NCBI GenBank assembly: GCA_003255025.1
Contig: QANY01005731.1
Location: forward strand, 1,097,906-1,161,905
Source: Datisca glomerata
Lineage: Eukaryota; Streptophyta; Magnoliopsida; Cucurbitales; Datiscaceae
Reading direction: 5' to 3'
Length of the DNA: 64,000 bases
Part shown: one piece after another, positions 32,742-44,457 of the stretch
Position numbering within the stretch: the first letter of the stretch is position 1
Layout of the letters: each line of letters starts with the position of its first letter
Translations under genes and position numbers: made by a program
Notes under the pieces: generated by a model
Seen by the model: the letters and a program-made list of their open reading frames with translations, nothing else
The model's database searches: none
Told to the model about the DNA's origin: nothing

Positions 32742-35090
32742 TGTTATACCCAAGTATTTAATAAATGGTATTTTGTAATTTAGAACCCCACTCACACCAT
32801 GTATGTGCATACACCCTAAACCACCCCATTTGTTTCCCCTCACACCACGTGTTCTCTCACAACCATTTTTCCTCCAAATCTCTCTTTTGTTTATCTCAAG
32901 CTAAACCTTGTAACCACTCACAACCCCTCTCTCCCATTTTATTTTAAAATTCACGAGCCTTCTCCTTATTTACTGCCATCTTCTCTCTTTTACATTTTTC
33001 TTCTCCAGCGAGCCCCCTATTCTTCCCCTTCCGCTTCTTAATTTCAACTTGGGCAGCCCTACAACATTGATATTGGTAAGCGATTTCTTGTTTCCTTCTT
33101 CTCTTCTTCTTTTCCTCTTTTCTATTCTTTAAACCTAGATTTTTCTATCTAAAAATTGGAATAACCAAATCTGAAATTTTGTTTTAATTCTAGCAATATG
33201 TATCCTCTTGTCTCTATTTTTTTAGCCATCGCAACATCATCATCGTTCCTAGTTTCCAGTAAGCTCCTTGCTTCTCATTTCTATTTTCTTCTATTTTCTT
33301 CTTCTATTGAATCTAAATTTTATATTAATATGTCAACACATCAATCTGAATTTTTCTTTCTAATTTCTAGCAATTTACATTCTTGTTCGTCTCTGGTTTG
33401 TTCCATCATTCTTGCATCGTCACCATCCACCAATTCTGGTAAGGAATTTTATTTTCTTTCTCTCATTCTCGTCATTTCTCCTATGTTTCTTTTTTATTCT
33501 TTGCCCTCTTACTGCACTCATCCATGTCTACCTTTGTAGCTTCAGTTATCTCTTTGGCAGCCCCTTGTTCATTTTGGTCGGATCGTAGGAGTTTGCTTCA
33601 TTGTTATTGCATTCGGTAAGCTTAAGTCCTTGCTTTCTTTCCTTTTTTCTCTCTGTTTTTCTTTCTCTCGTTGTCCTCTGTACTACCCGCAACTGGGTCT
33701 TGTGACCCAATTGATTTTGACCCAACGCATATTTTTACCCACAATGAACCGGACCGAACTGATTCAGACAGACCGAACTGGGCATCTATAGTAGAACAAA
33801 ACTAGTTTAGACCACTCGAACCTAATTGAACTGGTCTGAATCATTTTGATAAGATTTCACCCTCCAAGTTAACTTGATAATTGTATTTATTATATGATTA
33901 TGTTGTGATCAGAGATCCTTGGATTTCATGTCATTAGTTGTTGAATTTATTCGTAACAATCTAGGTAAGTGGATTTACATAGTAATTTGGTTCATGTGTG
34001 ATAAGTGTTAGCTTATATAATGTAAACTTATTTTTGTTATTTCTTTATGTTGCTCAATCTTATGATCAAGTGTTTTATTTCTTTTTCCATATCACGATGA
34101 AATTATTTATCATGTTATATATTATTATATTTTGAGTTATACATGTAATAGTTATATCTTTTATGTTCATGAACAAATTATATGTTTACCTGTGTATATG
34201 TGATAATGTGAATTATGAATATTAATTCAAGTAAAGTGATAAGTAAATAAGAAGTAGACTTAGTCATGTCCCTTGGTTATCAAGTAACCAGATTGTTCAC
34301 GTCATGTTATCAAGTTATACGATTGGGTGTCACCATGTTCATGTTAGTGTCCTTAAGATTCAGATAACTTTAAGTGATATCAAGTTTCAGGACACTCAAT
34401 CTGTCACGTTCACGTCATGTTACAAAATCAAGTTCAAGTTGTGAATTAGTTCTGGTTAGGTTGTTAATCGAGGGATATGCCTAGTCGAATTATGATCAAG
34501 CAAGTATAAGTATCGGCATGTATAAGTACAAGTTCAAGTTATATGTTAACCATGAAATCAATGTGCTATTACAAGTATTTTATGTGACCAGTGAACGTGT
34601 GAAATTAAATTTGCATGAGTTATATGTTTACACTTATGTCATATGAAACTTATTAATATGTGAGTTACTTATTGAGTATTTTTAATACTCACTCCTCCAT
34701 AGATGAATATGTTACAGGTGATGGCGAGCAGCAGGAGTGAGGGACTGCCATAGACAGCGAGAATATGAGATTTTTAACAGTTTATGATTATATGATGTTA
34801 GAAACAAATTTAACCTTAATTACTGTTGTTTCATTAATTTTATGAATTTTCATGTTTGACTTTCATGTTTTATGGATTTTCATATTCAACATTATTATGG
34901 TTAAATGAATTATTTAATTCAAATTAATGAGTTAATTTTCTCTTAAAATAGTTTTATGCTTCCACTATTTAACGTTAAAATTAGGGTTTTCAATTTGGGG
35001 ATTTCCTCAAATGAGGGTTTTAATTGAATTGAGGATTTTTGACTTGTGAAATTTCAAGCATGTTTAACCATGGGGGATTGGGGGGTTACG
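32742..35090 (+). repeat. Tekay-type 5' LTR
   Basis: Starts TGTTATACCC and ends GGGGGTTACG; the terminal CA seen in the 3' copy is changed to CG here. Plus-strand open frames inside it are shared by both LTRs and are not genes. Confidence 0.92.
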
Positions 35091-35093
35091 GTT

Positions 35094-35110
35094 TGGTATC
35101 AAAGTAATGG
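35094..35110 (+). other. Tekay-type primer binding site
   Basis: TGGTATCAAAGTAATGG, a degraded form of the tRNA-iMet complement, three bases after the LTR end. Confidence 0.7.
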
Positions 35111-35330
35111 TTTTAGATTCTGTAGACTTTTCTAGGTGAAATATATGGCATGTCACTCATTCTGCTCCCCCCTCATCTTACAAGTCAGGTGCGCATGTTA
35201 TATGTGTTTTAATAATTGATCGAGTATGATGCGTTTTGTTTCATTATGGCATGTTTGAATTACGTTTATGTTATATTTGCGTGATACGATTAGACTTTTT
35301 GTAAGTCTTGGGTTTATGGGTAGCAGTGCG

Positions 35331-36260
35331 ATGGCGCCCCATACGAGGAACAACAATCATGCACAAGTTGATCCTACTATCAACCCTCCAGTAACTATGA
35401 TGGATGTGTTTCAAGAATTTTTGGAGTTGTTGAGGCAGACAGTTACGGCTCACCCAACTCAGCAACAACAACAGACATTGGAGGTTGATATGCAGCAGTT
35501 GATCCAGATATTCGGGAGGTTGAAACCACCTGAATTTGACGGTTACTCATTCGACCCACTACTAGCTAACGAATGGATTGCAAGACTAAAGTAGATTTTA
35601 CAGTTTATGCCATGTTCTGAGATTCAAAAGGTTGTTTGTGCAACATTTATGCTGACGTGGGAGGTCAAAAATGGTGGGAGCTCATACTGAAAGCTCATGA
35701 CATCGACCGTAATCCAGTGACATGGGATCATCTCAAGGAACTCTTCCTTGAGAAATATTTTCCGATCACATTTATGACAGAGAAGGAGGCTGAATTCCTC
35801 ATACTTGTGCAAGGAGCTATGAGTGTAGCTGAATACGAGCAGAAGTTTGAAGAATTGCCTCGGTACGCCATGCACTATGTGGATAGCGAGATTAAAAAGG
35901 CAAGAACTTTTGAAAGAGGACTACATCTAGAGATTAAGGGATCAATGTCGCTTCGTAAGCATACCACCTACCCAGCGATGGTTAAGGCAGCTTTGTTGAT
36001 GAAACAAAATCTTCCACCACATGCACCACCACGGTCAGAGTAATCATTTCGTGGAAAGAGGAAACCGCAGGATTCTCATCAGGGTCCCCACAATGCAAAA
36101 AGGCAGATGATCAAATCAAATCCCTAATGTGCTACATGTAACAAGCACCATGGCGGTTAGTGTTTTAAGGCAAACAATGATTGTTTTAAGTGTGGGAAGA
36201 CTGAACATTACCTCAGACAGTGCCCTCTGCTTGCTCAATGACAGACTAGTGATGCTGCAA
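35331..36260 (+). pseudogene. Tekay-type gag
   Basis: 35331-35594 and 35636-36043 together give a gypsy gag core: FGRLKPPEFDGYSFDPLLAN, WWELILKAHDIDRNPVTWDH, LFLEKYFP, EYEQKFEELPRYA. A stop at 35592 and a later stop split the frame. A zinc knuckle CFKCGKTEHYLRQC follows at about 36185. Confidence 0.85.
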
Positions 36261-36325
36261 ATGGTAGAGCTAAAGGGAAAGTTTTCGCATTAACTAGCCA
36301 GGAAGCTGATCAGTTAAATGCAGTT

Positions 36326-38263
36326 GTGGCAGGTACATTACTTGTACTAGGACATTCAGCTTTTACATTGATTGATTCCGGATCCACGCATTCTTTTATA
36401 TCTGCTTCATTTGTGACTCATGCATCTTTTCATATTGTGCCATTGGCTTTTGAGTTATGTGTTTATACGCCTATTGGAGCTTCTCTCCTGGCTAATAAGG
36501 CGATAGAGAGTTGTTCAGTGATGATAGCAGATCGTGTTATGAATGATAAGCTTATAGTCCTAGGGGTGCATAATTTTGACGTAATTCTAGGGATGGACTG
36601 GTTGGCTGCTAGCTATGCCAACATAGACTGTTATCGAAAGGAAGTTCGATTCCTACCTCTGGACAGGCCTAGCTTCAAGTTTAGAGGATCTCAACAACGG
36701 CCTATACCGAAGGTCATATCCGCTTTATGGGCACAACCCCTACTTGATCGTGGTAACTGCGGTTACTTAGTTTCTGTTGTGGATACAACTAAGACCAATG
36801 TGGATATTGGATTAATTCCAGTAGTTTCTGAATTTTTGGATGTCTTTCCCGATGATTTGCCGGGACTTCCTCCTCCTCAGGAGATAGATTTTCATATTGA
36901 GTTGGTACCAGGCACTACCCATATATCCAAAGCTCTGTATCATATGGCTCATGTAGAATTGAAAGAACTTAAGCACCAACTTCAAGAATTACTGGATAAG
37001 GGTTTCATTAGACCGAGTGTTTCACCTTGGGTGCTCCAGTATTATTTATTAAAAAGAAAGATGGATCAATGAGGCTATGCATTGATTATAGGGAGTTGAA
37101 TAAAGTTACTATCAAGAATAGGTGTCCGTTACCACATATTGAGGCTTTGTTTGATCAACTTTGGGGAGCATCAGTATTCTCTAAGATTGATTTAAGATCA
37201 GGATACCATCAGCTTAGGATTCGAGATGAGGATATTCCTAAGACAACATTTCACACTTGTTACGGCCATTATGAGCTTGTCGTGATGTCGTTTGGATTAA
37301 CTAATGCACTAGCAGCCTTTATGGATTTGATGAACAGGGTGTTCAAATAGTACTTGGATTCTTTTGTGATCGTCTTCATTGATGATATTCTGGTTTATTC
37401 TAGATCGGAGACTAAGCATATGGATCACCTTAGGATTGTTTTGCAAGCATTAAGGAAGCACTAGCTATAAGCTAAATTTTAAAAGTTTGAGTTTTGGCTT
37501 CAGCAAGTATCATTCATTGATCATGTGGTATCTCGAGATGGAATCTCAGTTGATCTGTCTAAGATCAAAGCAGTGGTTAACTTGCCCCCACCGATAAATG
37601 TTGGGGAAGTTCATAATTTTTTGGGTTTAGCAGGATATTATAGGAGGTCCGTTGAGGGTTTTACAAAGATTGTTGTTCCACTCACTCAATTGACCAGGAA
37701 GAGTGCCACCTTTACTTGGACGCATGAGTGTGAGAAATGTTTTCAAAGACTTAAACAAAAATTAGTGACAACACCGGTGTTGACCATTCCTAAATGGTAA
37801 GAGTGACTTTGTGATTTACAGCGATGCTTCCAAGAGAGGATTGAGTTGTGTTTTGATGCAACAGGTAAAGGTCATAGCATATGCTTCTCGTCAGCTCAAG
37901 CCTTATAAACAGAATTATCCTACACATGATTTGGAGTTGGCTTCAGTTGTATTTGCCCTCAAGATCTGGAGACATTACTTATATGGCTGTAAGTGTCAGA
38001 TTTACACAGATCATAAGAGTCTTAAGTACTTTTTCACGCAGAAAGAGCTTAACATGAGGCAACGCCGTTGGTTGGAATTGGTGAAGGATTATGACTGCGA
38101 GATCATTTATCACTCAGGAAAGGAAAACGTAGTGGCTGATGCCTTAAGTCGAAAATCATCCCACTCAGCAGCTCTTATTACATCTCAAGAGTATCTTTTA
38201 GAGGATTTTGAACGTACTGAGATTCTGGTTTTTCTAAAAGATACTACAGCGCAGTTAGCTTAG
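36326..38263 (+). pseudogene. Tekay-type protease, reverse transcriptase, RNase H
   Basis: LIDSGSTHSFIS (36374) is the aspartic protease site. RT follows: FPDDLPGLPPPQEIDFHIEL, then in a new frame [20 protein letters not shown], and [12 protein letters not shown] with FIDD at about 37376. The RT thumb and connection ([19 protein letters not shown]) lead to RNase H ([16 protein letters not shown] at 37811, [26 protein letters not shown]). Interruptions include a frameshift near 37040 and stops at about 37348, 37462 and 37798. Confidence 0.9.
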
Positions 38264-38439
38264 CTCACCGTACAACTGTCATTGCAGCAACATATTATCG
38301 ATGCACAGAACTCAGATTCTGAGTTACTTTTGATTCGTAATAAAGTGGGTTGAGATAAAGGACAAGGGTTTGATGTTAGTAACGATTCAGCTCTTTACTT
38401 TCATGAGAGGCTTTGTGTTTCGAAAGAAGCGATCATTAG

Positions 38440-39140
38440 GCATGAATTACTCACAAAGGCTCACAGTTCACCATACATTATGCACCCTGGCAGTACTAAG
38501 ATGTATCATGATTTGAAGTTGCATTATTGGTGGAATGGTATGAAGCCTGATGTCATTGGGTTCGTTAGTAATCAAGGCACACAGACAACGACCATCTGGG
38601 TTCTTGCAACCTTTAAGTATTCCTGAATGGAAATGGAAGCATGTGGCTATGGATTTCGTTCCAGGGCTACCGAGGATGGTAAAAGGTCTTAACTCCATAT
38701 GGGTTGTGGTAAATCGTCTCACTAAGTCAGCACACTTTTTACCTGGCAAGACTACATTTTCAGTTGAGGATTGGGCTCAGTTGTATATCCGAGAGATTGT
38801 TCGACTTCATGAGGTTTCGGTGTCTATAGTATCAGATCAGGACCTGTGGTTAACATCAAATTTTTGGCGGAGTTTACAGAGAGCTTTAGGTACTCATTTG
38901 AATCTTAATATAACTTTTCATCCGCAATCTGATGGGCAATCTAAGCGAACGATTCAAACGTTGAAAGATATGCTTCGAGCTTATGTTTTGGATTTCTTTG
39001 GTAGTTGGGACGCGCACTTGGCACTCGTCGAGTTTTCTTACAAACAGTTACCAGGCGACGATTGGTATGGCTCGTTTGAGGCGCTTTATGGAAAAAAATG
39101 TCAGCCGCCAGTTCACTGGGATGAGGTTGGCGAATGAAAG
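38440..39140 (+). pseudogene. Tekay-type integrase, catalytic Glu replaced by Lys
   Basis: The zinc-site region (HPGSTKMYHDLKLHYWW) is followed by a frame change, then WKHVAMDFVPGLPR with the first catalytic Asp and IVSDQDLWLTSNFW with the second. Thirty-five residues later, the position of the DD35E glutamate is Lys (GQSKRTIQTL, codon 38943-38945). A stop at 39135 separates the C-terminal module. Confidence 0.88.
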
Positions 39141-39143
39141 TTT

Positions 39144-39686
39144 TTGGGCCCTGACTTGGTTCTGTATACAAATGAAGTTATTCAGAAAACCAGAGATAGA
39201 ATGAAGACCGCTCAGAGTAGGCAAAAGAGTTATGCAAATGTCAGGAGGAAGGATCTCGAATTTGAAGTGGGTGATTATGTGTTTCTCAAGGTTGCCCCAA
39301 TGAAGGGAGTTATGCATTTTGGTTGCAAGGGGAAGCTGAGCCCCAGGTTTATTGGCCCTTTTAATATTTTGGAGCATATCGGTCCTTTGGCCTACTGGCT
39401 GGCTTTACCACCAGCTCTTTCAGGTGTTCATAATGTGTTTCATGTCTCGATGCTTCGCAAATACATGCCTGATCCAACGCATGTCATCGATTTTCAACCT
39501 CTGCAAATTCCTGATGATCTTACTTATGAGGAGAAGCCAGTCAGAATTCTAGAGCTCATGAATCAGACTCTTCATAATAGAATGGTTCAGTTAGTCAAGG
39601 TTCTCTGGAGAAATCATCGAGCCGAGGAAGAAACATGGGAACGAGAAGCGGAGATACGTGTCAAGTATCCGGAGTTATTTCTGTAA
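39144..39686 (+). pseudogene. Tekay-type integrase C-terminal module and chromodomain
   Basis: GDYVFLKVAPMKGVMHFG and KLSPRFIGPFNILEHIGPLA form the GPY/F module, HNVFHVSMLRKYMPDP links to EEKPVRILELMNQTLHN and LVKVLWRNHRAEEETWEREA, a chromodomain of the Tekay/Del type. This part is open through the stop codon near the purine tract. Confidence 0.85.
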
Positions 39687-39715
39687 GGTATATTCCTTTC
39701 GGGGATGAAAGCTCT

Positions 39716-39729
39716 TAAGGAGGGGAGAA
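39716..39729 (+). other. Tekay-type polypurine tract
   Basis: taaggaggggagaa lies immediately before the 3' LTR. Confidence 0.85.
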
Positions 39730-42089
39730 TGTAATACCCAAGTATTTAATAAAGGGTATTTTATAATTTAGAACCCCCACTCACACCATATATGCGCATA
39801 TACCTTAAGCCATCCCGATTTGTTTCCCCTTACACCACGTGTTCTCTCTCATCCATTTTCCCCCAAATCTCTCTTTTTTTTTTAATCTCAAGCTAAATCT
39901 TGTAACCACCGACAACCCCTCTCTCCCTTTTCCTTTTAAAATTCACGAGCCTTCTCCTTATTTACTGCCATCTCCTCTCTTTTACAATTTTCTTCACCAG
40001 CGAGCCCCTTGTTCTTCACCTTCCCCTTCTTAATTTCAACTTGGACAGCCCCACAACATTGATATTGATAAGAAATTTCTTGTTTCCTTCTTCTCTTCTT
40101 CTTTTCCTCTTTTCTATTCTTTAAATCTAGATTTTTCTATCTAAAAGTTGGAATAACCAAATCTGAAATTTTGTTTTAATTCCAGCAATATGTATCCTCT
40201 TGTCTCTATTTCTTTAGTCATCACAACATCATCGTCGTTCCTAGTTTCCGATAAGCTCATTGCTTCTTGTTTCTATTTTCTTCTCTTGTCTTCTTCTATT
40301 GAATCTAAATTTTTGATTAATACTTCAACACATCAATCTGAATTTTTCTTTCTAATTTCTAGCAATTTATGTTCTTGTTCGTCTCTGCTTTGTTCCATCA
40401 TTCTTGCATCGTCACCATCCACCAATTTCGGTAAGGCATTTTATTTTCTTTCTCTCATTTTCGTCATTTCTCCTATGTTTCTTTTGGATTCTTTGCCCTC
40501 TCACTGCACTCATCCCTGTTTACCTTTCTATCTTTGGTTATCTCTTTGGCAGTCCCTTGTTCATTTTCGTCGGATCGTAGGAGTTTGCTTCATTGTTATT
40601 GCATTCGGTAAGCTAAATTCCTTGCTTTCTTTCCTTTTTTTCTCTCTGTTTTTCTTTCTTTCGTTGTCCTCTGTACTGCCTGCAACTGGGCCTTACGACC
40701 TAGTTGATTTTGACCCAACCCATATTTTTACCCACAATGAACCGGACCGAACTGATTCAGACAGACTGTACTGGGCATCTATAGTAGAACAAAACCGGTT
40801 CAGACCACTCGAACCTAATTGAACCGGTCTGAATCATTTTGATCAGAGTTCACCCTCCTAGTTAATTTAATAATTGTAGTTATTATATGATTATTTTGTG
40901 ATCTGGAATCTTTAGATTTCAGGTCATTAGTTGTTGAATTTATTTGTAACAATCCAGGTCAGTGGATTTACATAGTAAGTCGGTTCATGTGTTATAAGTG
41001 TTAGCTTATATAATGTAAACTTATTTTTGTTATTTCTTTATGTTGCTCAATCTTATAATCAAGTGTTTTATTTAATTTTTCATATCACGATGAAATTATT
41101 TATTATGTTATATATTATTATATTTTGAGTTATACATATAATAGTTATATCGTTTATGTTCATGAACAAATTATATGTTTACCTGTGTATATGTGATAAT
41201 GTGAATTATGAATATTAATTCAAGTAAAGTGATAAGTAAACAAGAAGTAGACTTAGTCATGTCCCTTGGTTATCAAGTAACCAGATTGTTCATGTCATGT
41301 TATCAAGTTATATGGTTAGGTGTCACTATGTTAATGTTAGCGTCCTTAAGGTTCATATAACTTTAAGTGACATCAAGTTTCAGGACACTCAATCTGTCAC
41401 GTTCACGTCATGTTACAAAATCAAGTTCAAGTTGTGAATTAGTTCTGGTTAGGTTATTAATCGAGGGATATGCCTAGTCGAATTATGATCAAGCAAGTAT
41501 AAGTATCGGCAAGTATAAGTACAAGTTTGAGTTATATGTTAACCATGAAATCAGTGTGTTATTACAAGTATTTTATGTGACCAGTAAACGTGTGAAATTA
41601 AATTAGCATGAGTTATATGTTTACATTTATGTCATGTGAAACTTATTAATATGTGAGTTTACTTACTGAGTATTTTTAATATTCACCCCCTCATAGATGA
41701 ATATGTTGCAGGTGATGGCGAGTAGCAGGAGTGAGCGACTGCCATAGACAGCGAGAATATGAGATTTTTCATAGTTTATGATTATATGATGTTAGAAATA
41801 GATTTTCAAGTTTAATTATTATTGTTTCATTAATTTTATAAATTTAGATGGACTTTCATGTTTTATAGATTTTCGTATTCGACATTATTACGGTTTAATG
41901 AATCATTTAATTCAAATTAATGAGTTAATTTTCTCTTAAAATAGTTTTATGCTTCCGCTATTTAACGTTAAAATTAGGGTAAAATTAGGGTTTTCAATTC
42001 GGGGATTTTCTCAAATTATGGATTGAATTTGAGATTTTTAAATTATGAAATTTCAAACATGTTTAACCTTGGGGGATCGGGGCATTTCA
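39730..42089 (+). repeat. Tekay-type 3' LTR
   Basis: Starts TGTAATACCC and ends GGGGCATTTCA. It aligns with 32742-35090 end to end. Confidence 0.93.
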
Positions 42090-43930
42090 ATCCAGGCCAA
42101 TTTAGCTAGAAGAGTAGTATTGTAATCCTCGAGATCCCTGAAACCTAACCCACCAATTTCTTTCCTGCAGGTCATTTTACTTTGGGAGCACCACCTATAA
42201 CCATGTTGTCCACATTTGTTTACCACTAAAACTTCAAAATAGCAGCTTGAAAATTATGGCAAACCTTCTTGGGAAGTCTAAAAGTGCTCATTATATAAGA
42301 AGGAAGAGCTTGAGCAACAGCCTTAAAAAGCACCTCCTTACCACCCAAAGATAGCAGATTTAACTTCCAAGAAGCTGTCCTACTGTCCAACCTCTCCTGA
42401 AGATTAGCAAAAAGAGAAGATCTTGAAGAACCCCAATCAATTGGAAAACCAAGATAACTATCCTTACTAGCTGAAATAGGAATTTGGAATAAGGAGGCCA
42501 AATCTACCTTCTTTCTAGGAATAATATTAAGACTGCACCAAAAACTACTTTTCTGCAGATTAATGAGCTGACCTGATGCATTGCAATACCTATAAAGACA
42601 TTCCTTAAGCTTCAAACAAGTGCCAACATCAGCTTGAGTAAAAAATGCTACCATCAGCAAAGAACAAATGAGATAAATGACTGTTTTTCTTCAAACATAC
42701 AGCTTTAATCTCACCACTATCAACAAATTTCTTCAGACTTTGAGATAAAGCTTTAGCTACCATAATGAAAAGATATAGGGACAAGGGATCACCTTGACTA
42801 AGACCTCTCTTGGGGGTAATGGAAAATTTAGGAACACCATTAAGCAAGACCGTATACGTAATAGTTTAATTACATTTCATAATCCAGGAGACAACTCTAT
42901 GACAGAAGCCCATTTTAGAAAGAAGAGAGTACAAGAAATCTCAACTAACCCTATCATAGGCCTTGGTCATATCTGTTTTAATGACAACAATACCATTCTT
43001 TCCTCTCTTCTTCATTTTTAGATGATAGAACACTTCTTGCACAATCAAAGTATTCTCCTGAATATGCCTCACTGATAAATGAAGCCTGAGAATCAGAAAT
43101 GCAGCTACCCAAAAAAGGCTTTAATCTTGTAAGCTAGAACCTTGGCCAAAATCCTATAAGGAAAACTACATAAAGCAATAGGTCTAAATTGAGAGGGATT
43201 TTCCGGCTGACAAACCTTAGGAACTAAGGTAATTGAGGTTTCATTCATAGAATGAGGTAAATAATAATTACCAAAGAAATCCTTGGCAGCTTTGAAAATG
43301 TCATCACTCACAAAATCCCAATGCTCCTGGAAAAAAAGACCCTGGAATCCCATCAGGACCAGGGGCTTTGTCTGGACCAGATTTCTTCCAAACTGATTTC
43401 AGCACATACAGAATCATTAACTTCCCCAGAAATAGAAGAGCCAACATTATTCAAAACCCACTGAACATCAGAGATAGGTTCTTAAGAGAAACACTTAGAA
43501 AAATGATCTTCAAAATTCTGAAATACCCTGACCTCATCATCATGCCAAACACCCTGCACATCCTTAATTCTGCATATCTTATTTATCATCCTTCTATGAA
43601 GAACACTCTTATGAAAGAAGGTAGAATTTTTATCACGACTTTTAAGCTACTGGATTTGAGCTCTTTGACCCCAAAAAACCTCCTCCTTTTTCCAAATATT
43701 ACCAATTTGTAACTTGATATCAGCCCTAGCCAATCTGTCCTCCTCACTGTCCTCTGAAAGAGAGTTAAGCTTATCTTTGAGAGACTCCAGCTCAAGTTTG
43801 GGATTACCACGCAGACTGAAACTCCACTGCTTCAAATTCTTCTTACAATTTTTCAATTCCGTAAGCAAATTCCCCATACCTCTATTAGACTGAGGCAGAT
43901 TCCAACCCTTCATAACAGTCTCCAAATAAT
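42090..43930 (-). pseudogene. LINE block 1: linker and reverse transcriptase
   Basis: Minus-strand 43958-43647 gives LTELKNCKKNLKQWSFSLRG, the coiled linker upstream of RT in plant L1 elements. 43353-43105 gives FFQEHWDFVSDD and NETSITLVPKVCQPENPSQF (RT blocks), ending in FRPIALCSFPYRILAKVLA. 42847-42629 gives ITPKRGLSQGDPLSLYLFIM and LFFADGSIFYSS, where the second Asp of FADD is Gly. The block ends GLGFRDLEDYNTTLLAKLAW, which joins block 2. Frames are broken in several places. Confidence 0.9.
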
Positions 43931-43943
43931 TCTGTGATAGTTT
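43931..43943. repeat. LINE target site duplication, right copy
   Basis: tctgtgatagttt, identical to 14948-14960; it marks the 5' truncation point of the LINE. Confidence 0.85.
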
Positions 43944-44457
43944 GAGGGGAAAAAACATGTATAACCCTTTTATTTGTCCTTGTAAAGGTTTCTTACACTA
44001 GGTTTTATTAAAAATAAGTAGGCAAAAACTATAAGAGAATGAAAAGGAATTGAAACCTTTTTCCTTCTTAGTTTTGTAACCTTGTTTTGGTTGGAAATTG
44101 GGTCAGCTTTGAGTAACCAAAATGTTATGTGGCATCACGATCGAAAATTAAAGAAAAATCTAGATCGAAAAGTAAAGGAAAAACTCAGTTTGTCACAAAA
44201 ATCACTATCCATTCAATAACCTTGAATATTTGCCAACAAAACAATACCGATAGATTGGAATTTGGGATACCATATCAAATCTAAAACAACAAACTTTGCT
44301 ATATAACTTATAAATCAAACACTCTTCTTTTTACTTGAAAATGAGACAATGGAAATGGATTCAAAGTTTTCAAGTGAAGTTAACAACTAAAACCATATAT
44401 AGTAAATACTAAATATACATTTTGATTTCAGTTAACAATTTTGCTTTTCAACTTTCA
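43944..44457. other. 3' flank of FKBP13, no gene seen
   Basis: AT-rich sequence between the LINE target site and the FKBP13 stop codon; expected to hold the 3' UTR. Confidence 0.55.

Larger units (their letters stand above)
32742..42089 (+). mobile_element. Ty3/gypsy chromovirus (Tekay/Del type), 9.35 kb, nested in the LINE
   Basis: Two LTRs of about 2.35 kb, a perfect 5-bp target duplication atcca (32737-32741 and 42090-42094), a primer site and a purine tract define the element exactly. Internal frames give gag with a CCHC knuckle, DSG protease, RT, RNase H, integrase and a C-terminal chromodomain. The LTRs are visibly very similar over their full length, so this is probably the youngest large insertion here. 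Stops and frameshifts plus a lost integrase catalytic residue mean that this copy cannot be autonomous. Confidence 0.94.
14958..43930 (-). mobile_element. 5'-truncated L1-type LINE, split by three nested insertions
   Basis: Four minus-strand blocks (42090-43930, 32191-32741, 26752-27126, 14958-15528) follow one another in the order expected for a plant LINE: the linker before RT, RT, the zf-RVT region, then C-terminal RNase H and a poly(A) tail. The outer ends carry the same 13-bp target duplication. The endonuclease half is missing, as is common for 5'-truncated LINE copies. The blocks total about 3.3 kb. Intervening DNA belongs to an 11.2-kb gypsy compound, a copia element with a TRIM inside, and a 9.35-kb chromovirus-type gypsy element. 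Confidence 0.88.

Noticed and set aside
33198..33539. Serine-rich plus-strand open frame, with a longer near-copy at 40190-40822
   Set aside because: Both lie at the same position inside the two LTRs of the chromovirus. They are pyrimidine-rich LTR sequence rather than separate genes.
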